Assembly: GCF_008065375.1 (NCBI RefSeq)
Contig: NZ_VJYI01000003.1
Span: 124,001-188,000, forward strand
Origin: Nonomuraea sp. SYSU D8015
Lineage (GTDB): Bacteria > Actinomycetota > Actinomycetes > Streptosporangiales > Streptosporangiaceae
Direction: 5' to 3'
Length of the DNA: 64,000 bases
Shown here: one piece after another, positions 49,301 to 56,525 of the stretch
Layout of the letters: each line of letters begins with the position of its first letter
How positions within the stretch are numbered: position 1 is the stretch's first letter
Made by a program: the position numbers and the translations under genes
Notes under the pieces: model-generated
Seen by the model: only the letters and a program-made list of their open reading frames with translations
Database searches by the model: none
What the model was told of the DNA's origin: nothing

Positions 49301-50614
49301 GGGCGGTGCGGCGCGGCCCGCCGCGGCGTCGAAGGAGATCCGGCTCACCCGCAGGTCCGGTTCGCCGGTGAGGGCCTCGACGGCGGTGGTCAGGTGACCC
49401 GCCAGGGCCGCCGCGGTCTCCGTGTCGAACAGGTCGGCGGCGTAGTCGAGGTACAGCTCGACGTCGTCACCCGCGGTGACGAACAGGGTGAGGTCGAAGC
49501 GGGCCTCCGGGGCGGGCAGCTCCCAGTGCTCGATCAGCAGGTCACCGGCCGTCCGCGGGCGGTCGTCCACGTGATCCATGACGAGCATGACCTGGAAGAG
49601 CGGGTTGTGGCTGAGGTCGCGGCGGCCTCCGGCCAGCTCCACGACCTCGTCGAACGGCGTGCCCCCGTACGCGAGGGCCTCGGCCACGGTACGCCTGCAC
49701 CGCCGGAGGAGATCCGCCACGGTCGGGTCGCCGCCGAGATCCAGCCGCAGCGCGACGGTGTTGGCGAACATGCCGACCGTCTGCCCGAACTCCCGCGCCG
49801 TGCGGCCCTCCACGGGGCATCCGATCACGACGTCGTCCTGGTCGGCACACCTGCCCAGGGTCACGCCCAGGGCGGCCAGCACCATGGCGAACAGCGTCGT
49901 CCTGTTCCTGCGCGCGCCCTCCACCAGGCCGGCGCGCAGGTGCGGGGGCAGGGTCCAGCGATGCCGCGCGCCGCGCCCGCTCGGTACGGCGGGGCGGGGC
50001 CGGTCGGTCGGCAGGCCCAGCAGGGAGGGTGCCCCGGCCAGCCGGGAACGCCAGTAGTCGCGGGCGGCCCGAGCACGTTCCCGGCTGCCCCCGCCGAGCC
50101 AGGCGACGTACTCGGAGAACGGGACGGCGGGCGCGGCGGGCTCGAAGGTCCCGGCCAGCAGGCCGTACAGCTCGGTGAAGAGGATCTGCAGCGAGCGCCC
50201 GTCGCAGACCGCGTGGTGGAGGCACAACACGAGCACGTGGTCGTCCGGCGCGAGCCGGACGAGCAGCGCCCGCATGAGCGGTGCCCGGCCGAGCGTGAAC
50301 GGCCGCCCCACGAACGTGTCGCACACCGCGTGCGCCGCGGCCTCGTCGGGGACCTCCACGAGCTCCAGGTCCACGTGGACCTCGTCGCTCACGATCTGGA
50401 CCGGACGCCCGTCCCCCTCGTCGGCCAGTCCCGTGCGCAGCGCCTCGTGCCTGGCGGCCAGGCGGTTCAGCGCCAGGCCCAGCCGGCCGGGGTCCAGGGG
50501 GCCGCGTAGCCGGTGCCCGTCCCAGACCTGGTAGCCGGACGGGTCCTGCCCGGCCTGGTGAAGGAACCACAGCCGTTCCTGGGCGGGCGTCAGCGGGAAG
50601 CTCGTGGCCGTCAT
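46370..50614 (-). CDS. Non-ribosomal peptide synthetase, C-A-T-R (reductase) module
   Basis: 1414 residues. C domain 1-430 (LCLHHAVCDG, His133/134, Asp138). A domain about 460-950 (VIFTSGSTGTPKGVLVPH, FNHYGPTEATVCAT, YRTGDLARVRPGGAIEFLG, THGKVDP). T domain with Ser997 in FFEVGGHSLLAA. Thioester reductase domain 1045-1414 (LLTGATGFLGAHLVGELLAR; Tyr1229 and Lys1233 in GYDQSKWV). By GrsA alignment done by eye, the A-domain code reads D-A-G-D-M-V-H-V-C, with no match known to me. The module would condense the carrier-bound first unit with its own amino acid and release the peptide as an aldehyde using NADPH. Its ATG overlaps the DUF6875-like stop. Confidence 0.92.
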   Translation of the reverse strand: MTATSFPLTPAQERLWFLHQAGQDPSGYQVWDGHRLRGPLDPGRLGLALNRLAARHEALRTGLADEGDGRPVQIVSDEVHVDLELVEVPDEAAAHAVCDTFVGRPFTLGRAPLMRALLVRLAPDDHVLVLCLHHAVCDGRSLQILFTELYGLLAGTFEPAAPAVPFSEYVAWLGGGSRERARAARDYWRSRLAGAPSLLGLPTDRPRPAVPSGRGARHRWTLPPHLRAGLVEGARRNRTTLFAMVLAALGVTLGRCADQDDVVIGCPVEGRTAREFGQTVGMFANTVALRLDLGGDPTVADLLRRCRRTVAEALAYGGTPFDEVVELAGGRRDLSHNPLFQVMLVMDHVDDRPRTAGDLLIEHWELPAPEARFDLTLFVTAGDDVELYLDYAADLFDTETAAALAGHLTTAVEALTGEPDLRVSRISFDAAAGRAAPPAPPSGVWDSVADLIVRQAERSPDRPAVLAEGECLSYGELVSRAREMAARLKPLAGSGDGRAVVGVSLPAGPDGIAAVVGVLLAGAAYLPLDPGHPPARAALLLRQAQAVAVVAPPGRLAELRAFAGAKVPVSGGTAGSAGDHRVRPGGGVERSAGGHRVRPGDPAYVIFTSGSTGTPKGVLVPHGAVAEFTRSFVDVHGFGPEHRVLMLPPLTFDASVGDLFPVLTSGGALVIHPEPARLDGAELVRFCAEHGVTAVDAPVALWRRWVADLAETGVPESWPVEIMMVGGEEVPVEDVRTWQRVTRGRCALFNHYGPTEATVCATVHRIGGADELGDLGRVPIGTPLPHVRARVLDRSGRAVPTGGVGELHLGGAGLAEGYVREPALTAAAFVPDPEGPAGARLYRTGDLARVRPGGAIEFLGRRDRQVKIRGHRIEPAEVEHAIMAHPSVTDSAVVVSGDRLVAYAATGAPEVTPGALRTFLRERLPGYLVPAALVTVAAIPRTTHGKVDPAALPPLRGPGGEAPASSTESVLAAVWQRVIGVRDVRRSDNFFEVGGHSLLAARVVAEVKRELGVDVSLRAVLETADLAEFAAVVEGGAEQEHLDLEPFAVLPPDLAVRPATASRARRGPAILLTGATGFLGAHLVGELLARTDAEIVCLVRAADEHHARQRVLDNLRVHGVDAPPGMLRGLPGDLGSARFGLDEERFAELAGAVEAICHNGGRVNFYESFHRLRPVNVGGTVEALRLAALGGARLHVVSTLDVFLGRAHRDGVVDETTAPDDPAGLETGYDQSKWVADRLARRARDEGLPVVVHRPARVGGHSGTGLGNAGDYFGRLLATCVRLGMVPDLPAEEDLAPVDYVAAGIAHLINDPAAAGDFHYFNGATISYREIAEAIGAECVPWDTWRARAGELGTDSPMAPFAAVLSGAAPQFRRPAFDCRHTERVLARAGIVCPPADGALVRRYADRLAEAVHA

Positions 50615-51261
50615 GGCTTGGCCACCAGATCCCGCAGGTGCCCGGGCACCTGCCCGCCGAACACGTCGTGATAGGCGGCCAGGTGCGTCTCGTCGGAGAG
50701 CAGGAAGGGCAGGTCGGTCGGCACCATGTGCCTGATCACCAGCATCGGGACCGGGCTGTGCAGCGGGCGGAAGCCGGGGTTCCACAACCCGGCCTTGTCC
50801 GGCGGCCCGTCGTGGAACTCCCCGATCATCAGTCCGCGGCCGACGTAGGCGTCCTTGAGCCGGCGCTGCGCGGCGTCGATCACCTGTCGCGCGTCACGCA
50901 TGCCGGGCAGCAGGACGAGGATGGTCGTCACCTGCGTGGCGGGTCCGCCCCGCGGGGCGAGGTCGAGGAACCAGTCGCGGTAGGGCTCCAGCAGGGCGCT
51001 CAGGGATTCGACGGTGTGGCCACCGCCCGGCTGGACGCCCAGCAGGAAACCCCCGCGGTCCAGCGACGCCTGCGCGTACGGGCACACCGGCCCGCGCCGG
51101 CCCAGCTCCGCGTGCGGCCGGCACAGGTAGGCACGCGCCCATGCGACGACGGCCCGCAGGTCGGCCTGGTGCTCGCCGATCAGGGGGTGGGGGGCGAGGT
51201 CCGGCTCCAGGTCGGCCGGGTCGAACAGGACGAGGGAGTCGTCGTGCGGATGTCTGATCAT
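50611..51261 (-). CDS. DUF6875-like protein of the NRPS operon, function unknown
   Basis: A 216-residue soluble protein. The most striking segment is GRRGPVCPYAQASLDRGGFL, with a conserved-looking Cys-Pro-Tyr; further on are TTILVLLPGMRDARQVIDAA and GLWNPGFRPLHSPVPMLVIR. It resembles what is annotated as DUF6875 as far as I recall, but no activity is known to me. Start and stop both overlap neighbours (ATGA at each side), so it is produced together with the KMO-like enzyme and the NRPS. It may be a tailoring enzyme or accessory protein. Confidence 0.7.
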   Translation of the reverse strand: MIRHPHDDSLVLFDPADLEPDLAPHPLIGEHQADLRAVVAWARAYLCRPHAELGRRGPVCPYAQASLDRGGFLLGVQPGGGHTVESLSALLEPYRDWFLDLAPRGGPATQVTTILVLLPGMRDARQVIDAAQRRLKDAYVGRGLMIGEFHDGPPDKAGLWNPGFRPLHSPVPMLVIRHMVPTDLPFLLSDETHLAAYHDVFGGQVPGHLRDLVAKP

Positions 51262-52553
51262 CGGGGGGTCCTCCCGGAGCGTCGTCCGAGCGCGGTGAGC
51301 AGGCCGGCGACGCCCAGGCCCATCCCGGTCGCGGCCAGCGCGGCGGCCACCCGGTCCTGGCGCCGGGCGCGCCGCAGCGCGTCGCCGTAGGGCACGGTGG
51401 TGTGCGAGACGAGCGTGTACAGCGGCACCCAGGTGCCGGGCAACGCCTTGTGCAGCAGCAGGTCGAGGCGCTTCCTGGCCAGGCGCAACGGCGAGCGCAT
51501 GCCGTCGCGGAGCTCCAGGAAGTTCTGTGCCGACAGCTCGGCCAGCACGTCGGTGTGCGGCTTGCGGGAGCGTTCGTAGGCCGTGAAGGCGGCCTGCCGG
51601 TCGAGCGGATGCCGGGCCAGCATGCGGTCGAGGGCGAGGCAGTCCTCGAACGAGGCGTTCATGCCCTGGCCGTAGAACGGGTAGACGGCGTGGGCGGCGT
51701 CGCCGACGAGGACCATCGTGTCCCGGTGGCGCCACGGCGCGGTGCGTACGGTCGTGAGGTGCCCCATCGGCGCGGCGGACGCCTGCTCGTCGAGGTCGGG
51801 CACCAGCTCCGCCAGGTGGGGGAAGGCCTCGGACACCGGGTCCGGCGTCTCGTCGCGCGGCAGGAAGAGCGTGCAGGTCAGGCTGTTGTCGATGTTGGGA
51901 TGGGCCACCCCGAGACCGCGTTCGCCGGGCCAGATGTGAAGGGCCTCCAAAGGCACCGCGGGCCCGCCGCCGGGCCTGGCGCGGATGGTGACCTCCTTGT
52001 AGCCCCATTCGAGGTACTCGCGGCTGAAGTCGGCCGGCAGGCCACGCTGCATCTCGGTCCTGACCAGCGAGGACGCGCCGTCGGCGCCGACCACGAAGTC
52101 CGCGGCGAGCTCCTCGCCGTCCTCCAGGGTGACGGCGGCGCCGTCCCTGTCGACGGCCGCGCACCGGGTCTCGAAGCGCAGCCGCACGCCGGGCTGCTTC
52201 TCCGCGTGCTCGACCAGCAGGCAGACCAGCGCGTCGCGCCTGATGGAGTGCAGGATCTGCGACGGATCCTTGCCGTAGGGGTAGAACGCCGGCCGCCTGC
52301 CGGCGGTGTGCACCATGCGGCCGCGCATGGGCACGGACAGCCGCTGGGCCTCCTGCCACAGGCCCACGTCGCGCAGGGCCGCGATCGCCCGGGCCGACAT
52401 GCCCAGGTTGATGGACCGGCCGCCGTCGTGCCGGGCCGAGCGGGGGTCGGGGCGGCGCTCGACCAGGTCGACCCGGTATCCCCGCCGCGCGAGCAGGTTC
52501 GCCAGCAAGGGGCCTGCCAGGCCCGCTCCCACGATGACCACGTTGGAGTCCAC
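51258..52553 (-). CDS. Kynurenine 3-monooxygenase-like FAD hydroxylase
   Basis: A 431-residue flavoprotein monooxygenase with a Rossmann motif (VVIVGAGLAGPLLANLLARR), the KMO-type RSINLGMSARAIAALRDVGL, YGKDPSQILHSIRRDALV, and the second FAD motif GDAAHAVYPFYGQGMNASFE. NFLELRDGMRSPL and a hydrophobic C-terminus also agree with KMO. KMO adds a 3-hydroxyl to L-kynurenine. Within the NRPS operon it probably makes a hydroxylated aromatic building block, or acts on a related ring. No tryptophan dioxygenase or kynureninase gene is in the window. It lies 6 bp behind MbtH. Confidence 0.85.
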   Translation of the reverse strand: MDSNVVIVGAGLAGPLLANLLARRGYRVDLVERRPDPRSARHDGGRSINLGMSARAIAALRDVGLWQEAQRLSVPMRGRMVHTAGRRPAFYPYGKDPSQILHSIRRDALVCLLVEHAEKQPGVRLRFETRCAAVDRDGAAVTLEDGEELAADFVVGADGASSLVRTEMQRGLPADFSREYLEWGYKEVTIRARPGGGPAVPLEALHIWPGERGLGVAHPNIDNSLTCTLFLPRDETPDPVSEAFPHLAELVPDLDEQASAAPMGHLTTVRTAPWRHRDTMVLVGDAAHAVYPFYGQGMNASFEDCLALDRMLARHPLDRQAAFTAYERSRKPHTDVLAELSAQNFLELRDGMRSPLRLARKRLDLLLHKALPGTWVPLYTLVSHTTVPYGDALRRARRQDRVAAALAATGMGLGVAGLLTALGRRSGRTPR

Positions 52554-52559
52554 GCCGCC

Positions 52560-52739
52560 TCACCCCCCGCCGCGCATGCTCAGGGGACGCATGTCGGTCC
52601 ACACGGTCTCGATGTGCGCCAGGCATTCCTCACGGGTCCCGGCGAAGCCGGTGGTCCGCCAGCCGGGAGGCAACTCCCGGTCCGCGGGCCAGACGGAGTA
52701 CTGCTCTTCGTCGTTGACAACCACCAGCACGTCGCTCAC
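52560..52739 (-). CDS. mbtH: MbtH-family NRPS chaperone
   Basis: A 59-residue MbtH-like protein with the family signature N-x-E-x-Q-Y-S-x-W-P ([20 protein letters not shown]) and [11 protein letters not shown]. Such proteins bind and activate A domains. It is encoded between the free A domain (GTGA overlap) and the KMO gene and would serve one or both A domains of the cluster. Confidence 0.93.
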   Translation of the reverse strand: MSDVLVVVNDEEQYSVWPADRELPPGWRTTGFAGTREECLAHIETVWTDMRPLSMRGGG

Positions 52740-54208
52740 GCCTTCTCCTCCAGAGCGCGCCGATCGATCTTTCCGTTGGGGGTGAGGGGCAGGGAGTCCA
52801 GGGGGATCACCCGGGTCGGCACCATGTACGCGGGCAGGACCGCGGTCAGCCGGGTGCGCAGGCCGGGACAGTCGCCGACGACGAACGCCACCAGGGCGTC
52901 GCGGGACACGGCCGCCACGGCCTGCCGCACCCCGGGAAGCTCCTCCATGGCGGCCTCCACCTCGCCGAGCTCCACCCGGTGGCCGCGCACCTTCACCTGG
53001 GTGTCGGCTCGGCGCAGGAATTCCAGGCCCGCGTCCGTGCGCCGGACGATGTCGCCGGTCAGGTACAACCTGCCGCCGGGCTCGCCGTACGGGTCGGGGA
53101 CGAAGCGCTCGGCGGTCAGGGCCGGCCGGCCGAGGTAGCCGTTGGCCACACCCACCCCGCCGATGGCGAGCTCGCCCTCGCTGACCGGATTCAGCCGGTC
53201 GTCCACGACGTGGATCGTGGCGCCGGGCAGCGGGTCGCCGATCGAGATCGTCTCGGGCTCGTGCGGCACCTCCCACGAGGTGGCCCAGACGGCCGCCTCG
53301 GTCGGGCCGTACATGTTGACGAGCCGTCCCACCCGGGGGCGCAGGTCCCTGGCCAGGGCCGCGGGCAGCGCCTCGCCGCCGATCAGCGCGGTCAGCCGCG
53401 GATTGCGGAACCCGGCGTGCAGCAGGACCCGCCAGCCCGACGGGGTGGCCTGCATGTGGGTCACACCCTCGCGCTCGATCAGCGCGGCGAGCCGTTTCCC
53501 GAGGATCGCGGCCTTGGGATCGAGGAGGACCAGCCGGCCTCCGGTGACGAGCGGCAGGTAGATCTCGGGCACGGACATGTCGAAGGTGAGGGAGGCGGCC
53601 GAGAGCCAGACGTCCTCCGCCGTCGACGCCACCAGCTCGCGCATGCCGGCGAGGAGGTTGGCCAGCGCCCGGTGCGACACCATCACCCCCTTGGGGCGGC
53701 CGGTCGAGCCCGAGGTGTAGATGACGTACGCCGGTGACGCGGGGTCCTGGGGCACGGTGGGGACCCGTGCCGCAGCAGGCGGCTCCGCGTCTCCGGTACC
53801 GGCGGGAAGCCGCTGCGGCGGCACCTCCTCCTCCAGCCGCAGTGCCGGCACCGTGGTCGTGACGGGCTCGCCCGCGGTCACCTGCAGCCGCGCGCCCGAG
53901 TCGGCGAGCACGAGCCCGATGCGGGCCGCCGGGTGCGCGGGGTCGAGCGGCAGGTAGGCCGCGCCGGTCCTCAGGACGGCGAGCATCGCCGCCACGGAGG
54001 CCGCCGACTTGCCCGCGCAGATCCCCACGAGGGTGCCCGGTCCCGCTCCGGCCGCGGTGAGCCGGGCGGCCAGCCGGTCCACGGCCGCCTCCAGCGCGGC
54101 GTACGTCAGGCGCTCGTCGCCGGCGACGAGGGCGATCCGGTCCGGTGTGCTCGCCGCCTGGCGCTCGAATAATTCAACGACGCTTGGGAGCGCTCCCAAA
54201 AGTGGCAT
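52736..54208 (-). CDS. Stand-alone NRPS adenylation domain
   Basis: 490 residues, one complete A domain without C or [68 protein letters not shown], and the A10 lysine in [12 protein letters not shown]. The specificity residues read by eye are D-M-P-Q-L-G-M-V-W, which look closest to codes for small residues such as glycine; low certainty. It should load its amino acid onto the free carrier protein at 55410. The ATG follows GGAG at about 8 nt. Codons 3-8 contain a perfect CebR-type operator. Confidence 0.9.
   Translation of the reverse strand: MPLLGALPSVVELFERQAASTPDRIALVAGDERLTYAALEAAVDRLAARLTAAGAGPGTLVGICAGKSAASVAAMLAVLRTGAAYLPLDPAHPAARIGLVLADSGARLQVTAGEPVTTTVPALRLEEEVPPQRLPAGTGDAEPPAAARVPTVPQDPASPAYVIYTSGSTGRPKGVMVSHRALANLLAGMRELVASTAEDVWLSAASLTFDMSVPEIYLPLVTGGRLVLLDPKAAILGKRLAALIEREGVTHMQATPSGWRVLLHAGFRNPRLTALIGGEALPAALARDLRPRVGRLVNMYGPTEAAVWATSWEVPHEPETISIGDPLPGATIHVVDDRLNPVSEGELAIGGVGVANGYLGRPALTAERFVPDPYGEPGGRLYLTGDIVRRTDAGLEFLRRADTQVKVRGHRVELGEVEAAMEELPGVRQAVAAVSRDALVAFVVGDCPGLRTRLTAVLPAYMVPTRVIPLDSLPLTPNGKIDRRALEEKA
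54184..54199. promoter_or_regulatory. CebR-type operator (copy 2) inside the 5' end of the A-domain gene
   Basis: TTGGGAGCGCTCCCAA, a perfect 16-bp palindrome containing TGGGAGCGCTCCCA, the site described for the cellobiose-responsive LacI-family repressor CebR in Streptomyces. It lies within the first nine codons. An intragenic site is also known for CebR in the thaxtomin cluster. A second identical copy is at 55899-55914. Confidence 0.8.
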
Positions 54209-54237
54209 GGTTCAACTCCGGTAAGAGTCCGGCCGAG

Positions 54238-55413
54238 TCAGACGCTCAGCAGATCTTCGATGGCCTCGGCGGCCGCCCGCAGCCCCGGCTGCGCGGCCTG
54301 CGCGTACATGGCCACCCGCTCGCGGTAGCCGTCGGCGGTCAGAGCGGCACGCAGCAGGGGGACGATCTCCTCCGGGGTCCACCGCCGCTCGGGCAGCCAG
54401 GACCCGAGCCCGAGCCTGGCCAGGCGCATGCCGTTGTCGGAACGATCGAAACCATGCGCCAGCAGCACCTGCGGTACCCCCGCGGCCACAGCCCTGACGA
54501 CGGTGCCGATGCCGCCGTGGTGCAGCACCGCCCCGGCACGCGCCATGACCTGGTGGAAGGGCAGGCGCGGAAACCAGGAGACGCCCGCGGGCAGCCAGTC
54601 GGGCACCAGGTCACGATGCCTGGCCACGACCAGGGCGGGCACCTCCGCCGCCGCACACGCCGCCACGGCGGCCGCGTAGAACCGCTCGTGGATCATGCGG
54701 CCCGTCCCGCCGGTCACGATCACCGCGCCGCGGTCGAGCAGGCGCTCGGCCTCCGGCGGAACCGGCTCCAGGAAGGCGTCGTCGCCGTAGGGCGCCCCGG
54801 TCAGGAGCGCACGGGACGGCGCGGCCACCCCGGCCCGGTCGAACCACTCCGGCCACAACCCCAGGTGGAGCCGGGCCGAGGTGAACCAGGAGGCCCAGTC
54901 GTCGACCGGCGCCAGACCGAGCACCGCGCGCACGGCGTCGAGCCGGTCGCTCATGGTCTCCCGGTACATGTGCACGGCAGGACGTTCGGACATGTACTGC
55001 ACCGGCGTCACGGCCACCCACGCGGTCGGCACCTCCAGCGCCTCGCCGGCGAAGAGCGTCGAGATCGCCGTGGTGTGGCGCCCCACGAATACCGTCTCCC
55101 CGGGCACATGACGGGCCTTGAGGACCTCGCATTCGAACCTGATCTGGTCGAACAGCCCGATGGCGTCGTAGAAGCGCCGCCAGCGGTCCATCCCGGTGCC
55201 GAGAAGCATCGGCGCGTCTGCCAGGTAGCGCTCGTAGTCGTGTTCGGTGTCGATGGCCGTGAACTCCAGCCCTTCCCGCCGGGCCACCGTCTCGAAGGGG
55301 GCATGCGTGAGGATCTCCACCCGGTGCCCCCGCCCCCGCAGGATCCGCCCCAGGCCCACGAACGGCAGGACATCGCCATGCGTGCCGTGGGTGACCATGA
55401 TGATCGTCGTCAA
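54238..55413 (-). CDS. GT1-family glycosyltransferase (NRPS cluster)
   Basis: A 391-residue GT-B enzyme. The N-terminal pattern IIMVTHGTHGDVLPFVGLGR and the C-terminal nucleotide-sugar motif (AVLHHGGIGTVVRAVAAGVP, HGFDRSDNG) are those of macrolide/aglycone glycosyltransferases. TTG start overlapping the carrier protein stop (TTGA), which matches the usual GT N-terminus better than any downstream codon. It probably attaches a sugar to the peptide or its aromatic hydroxyl. No deoxysugar genes are in the window, so a common NDP-sugar is likely. Confidence 0.88.
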   Translation of the reverse strand: MTTIIMVTHGTHGDVLPFVGLGRILRGRGHRVEILTHAPFETVARREGLEFTAIDTEHDYERYLADAPMLLGTGMDRWRRFYDAIGLFDQIRFECEVLKARHVPGETVFVGRHTTAISTLFAGEALEVPTAWVAVTPVQYMSERPAVHMYRETMSDRLDAVRAVLGLAPVDDWASWFTSARLHLGLWPEWFDRAGVAAPSRALLTGAPYGDDAFLEPVPPEAERLLDRGAVIVTGGTGRMIHERFYAAAVAACAAAEVPALVVARHRDLVPDWLPAGVSWFPRLPFHQVMARAGAVLHHGGIGTVVRAVAAGVPQVLLAHGFDRSDNGMRLARLGLGSWLPERRWTPEEIVPLLRAALTADGYRERVAMYAQAAQPGLRAAAEAIEDLLSV

Positions 55414-55673
55414 GAGGGCTCCCCGGTCGCGGCCGGGGTCCGGGACTCCTCGATCGCTCGCGCCGCCTGTGCGACCGTCAGTCCTTCGACGAAGAGCACC
55501 TCCACCGGCAACTCGATCCGGAACTCGGCCTCCACCATCGCCAGGAACTGGACCATTGCCAGGGACTGACCTCCCAACTCGAAGAAGTCCTGGTCGGCAG
55601 AGGTGACCTCGACACCGAGAATCTCGGACCACAGCCGCATGACCTCGGTTTCGAGCACGCCGAACATCGCCAT
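55410..55673 (-). CDS. Free-standing acyl/peptidyl carrier protein
   Basis: 87 residues with the phosphopantetheine site FFELGGQSLAMVQFL (Ser in GGQSL) and the typical four-helix pattern (VMRLWSEILGVEVTSADQDF). GAGGGGA is 8 nt before the ATG. First gene of the NRPS operon, separated from its promoter by about 150 nt of leader. It should accept the residue activated by the free A domain and present it to the C domain of the C-A-T-R enzyme. Confidence 0.9.
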   Translation of the reverse strand: MAMFGVLETEVMRLWSEILGVEVTSADQDFFELGGQSLAMVQFLAMVEAEFRIELPVEVLFVEGLTVAQAARAIEESRTPAATGEPS

Positions 55674-55830
55674 TACACATTCCCCTCGTAGCGCAGAAAG
55701 GACGCCCGTCGCCAAGCGAGAGAAGGGCCTTGCGCCTCTGGTGGCGCTCATCGCCTGCGAAGGGGTTGAACACCCTGGTGCGGATCGCGCGCGCCGGACT
55801 TCCCAGGTCATGGGATCGTCCTCGAATGGA

Positions 55831-55860
55831 ACGCTAGGTGCGCGTCAGCGGAGGAGTCAA
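55831..55860 (-). promoter_or_regulatory. Probable promoter of the NRPS operon
   Basis: On the minus strand TTGACT (55860-55855), 18 bp, TAGCGT (55836-55831): a good -35 and an actinobacterial TANNNT -10. Transcription would begin near 55824, 150 nt before the carrier-protein ATG. A CebR-type box lies about 40 bp further upstream of the -35. Confidence 0.55.
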
Positions 55861-55898
55861 CCTTTTCAGAGTCATCTTCGCTTCTGTTAGGGCCTCGG

Positions 55899-55914
55899 TT
55901 GGGAGCGCTCCCAA
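55899..55914. promoter_or_regulatory. CebR-type operator (copy 1) upstream of the NRPS operon promoter
   Basis: TTGGGAGCGCTCCCAA, identical over all 16 bp to the copy at 54184-54199. It lies between the operon promoter and the terminator of the small secreted peptide gene. Two perfect copies 1.7 kb apart would allow looping by a LacI-family tetramer/dimer pair. No LacI-family gene is in the window, so the repressor would be encoded elsewhere. Confidence 0.8.
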
Positions 55915-56037
55915 AGGGTTCACGACAATGCGATTCCGGGTCTGATCTGCGGTTTTCTGAGCCGGGCAGCGTGTTTGGTACTGGCCGATCGGCCCGGCGA
56001 TGGCGGGCTCGGTGTACCGATGGCCCGCCGCATACGG

Positions 56038-56072
56038 GCGGCCCCGCGGGGCGGAGCGCCTCGCGGGGCCGC
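56038..56072 (-). terminator. Hairpin terminator after the small secreted peptide gene
   Basis: A perfect 11-bp stem GCGGCCCCGCG/CGCGGGGCCGC with a 13-nt loop, about 50 bp past the stop of the 56124-56327 gene. It separates that gene from the CebR box and NRPS promoter. Confidence 0.65.
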
Positions 56073-56123
56073 TGATGTCGCGCCGAGGCCGGCAGCCGGA
56101 GCGGCCGGCCGTCGGAGCCGCTC

Positions 56124-56327
56124 CTATCTGCAGTACTCGCGGTGCCAGTCTCCGTCGTAGTAACACCAGTAGCAGTTGCCTCTCCACTCACACCGCTGAG
56201 CGGTGGTGGAGCCGGACTGCTGGGGCGGTGCGCAGGCATTCGCGTCGGCCTGCGCGGCGGTGATGGATCCGGAGACGAAGAGGGTGGACGCCGCCAGCGC
56301 GACGGCGAGAAGGAAACGCTTGAGCAT
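56124..56327 (-). CDS. Small secreted cysteine-rich peptide
   Basis: 67 residues: signal peptide (MLKRFLLAVALAASTLFVSG, cleavage near AQADA at 28) and a mature part of about 40 residues with five Cys (32, 46, 52, 55, 66) and many aromatic residues (CEWRGNCYWCYYDGDWHREY). GGGAG lies before the ATG. No family recognised. The odd Cys number leaves one free or allows dimerisation. It ends 225 bp before the CebR box. A link with the NRPS cluster is not shown. Confidence 0.75.
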   Translation of the reverse strand: MLKRFLLAVALAASTLFVSGSITAAQADANACAPPQQSGSTTAQRCEWRGNCYWCYYDGDWHREYCR

Positions 56328-56525
56328 CGGAGATCACTCCCTGAAGTGAGACCGAACCCCGATTGAACGGGGCCGGATGATGAGCTTCGGTTTCCGGCTC
56401 CCGGGATTACGCCGATACAGCGCTGAACATCATTCAGACTAATCGCCGTGGCAGACCGAATCTCCCGGTCAGAGGTAAATCCTCGTTTCTGGGAGCGCAC
56501 CACATATACGTAATTACCCGCAGCC

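Noticed and set aside
55410..55811. Longer carrier protein starting at 55811
   Set aside because: The extra 46 residues are Arg/Ala/Ser-rich with no carrier homology, while ATG 55673 has a strong SD and gives a normal-length carrier protein.
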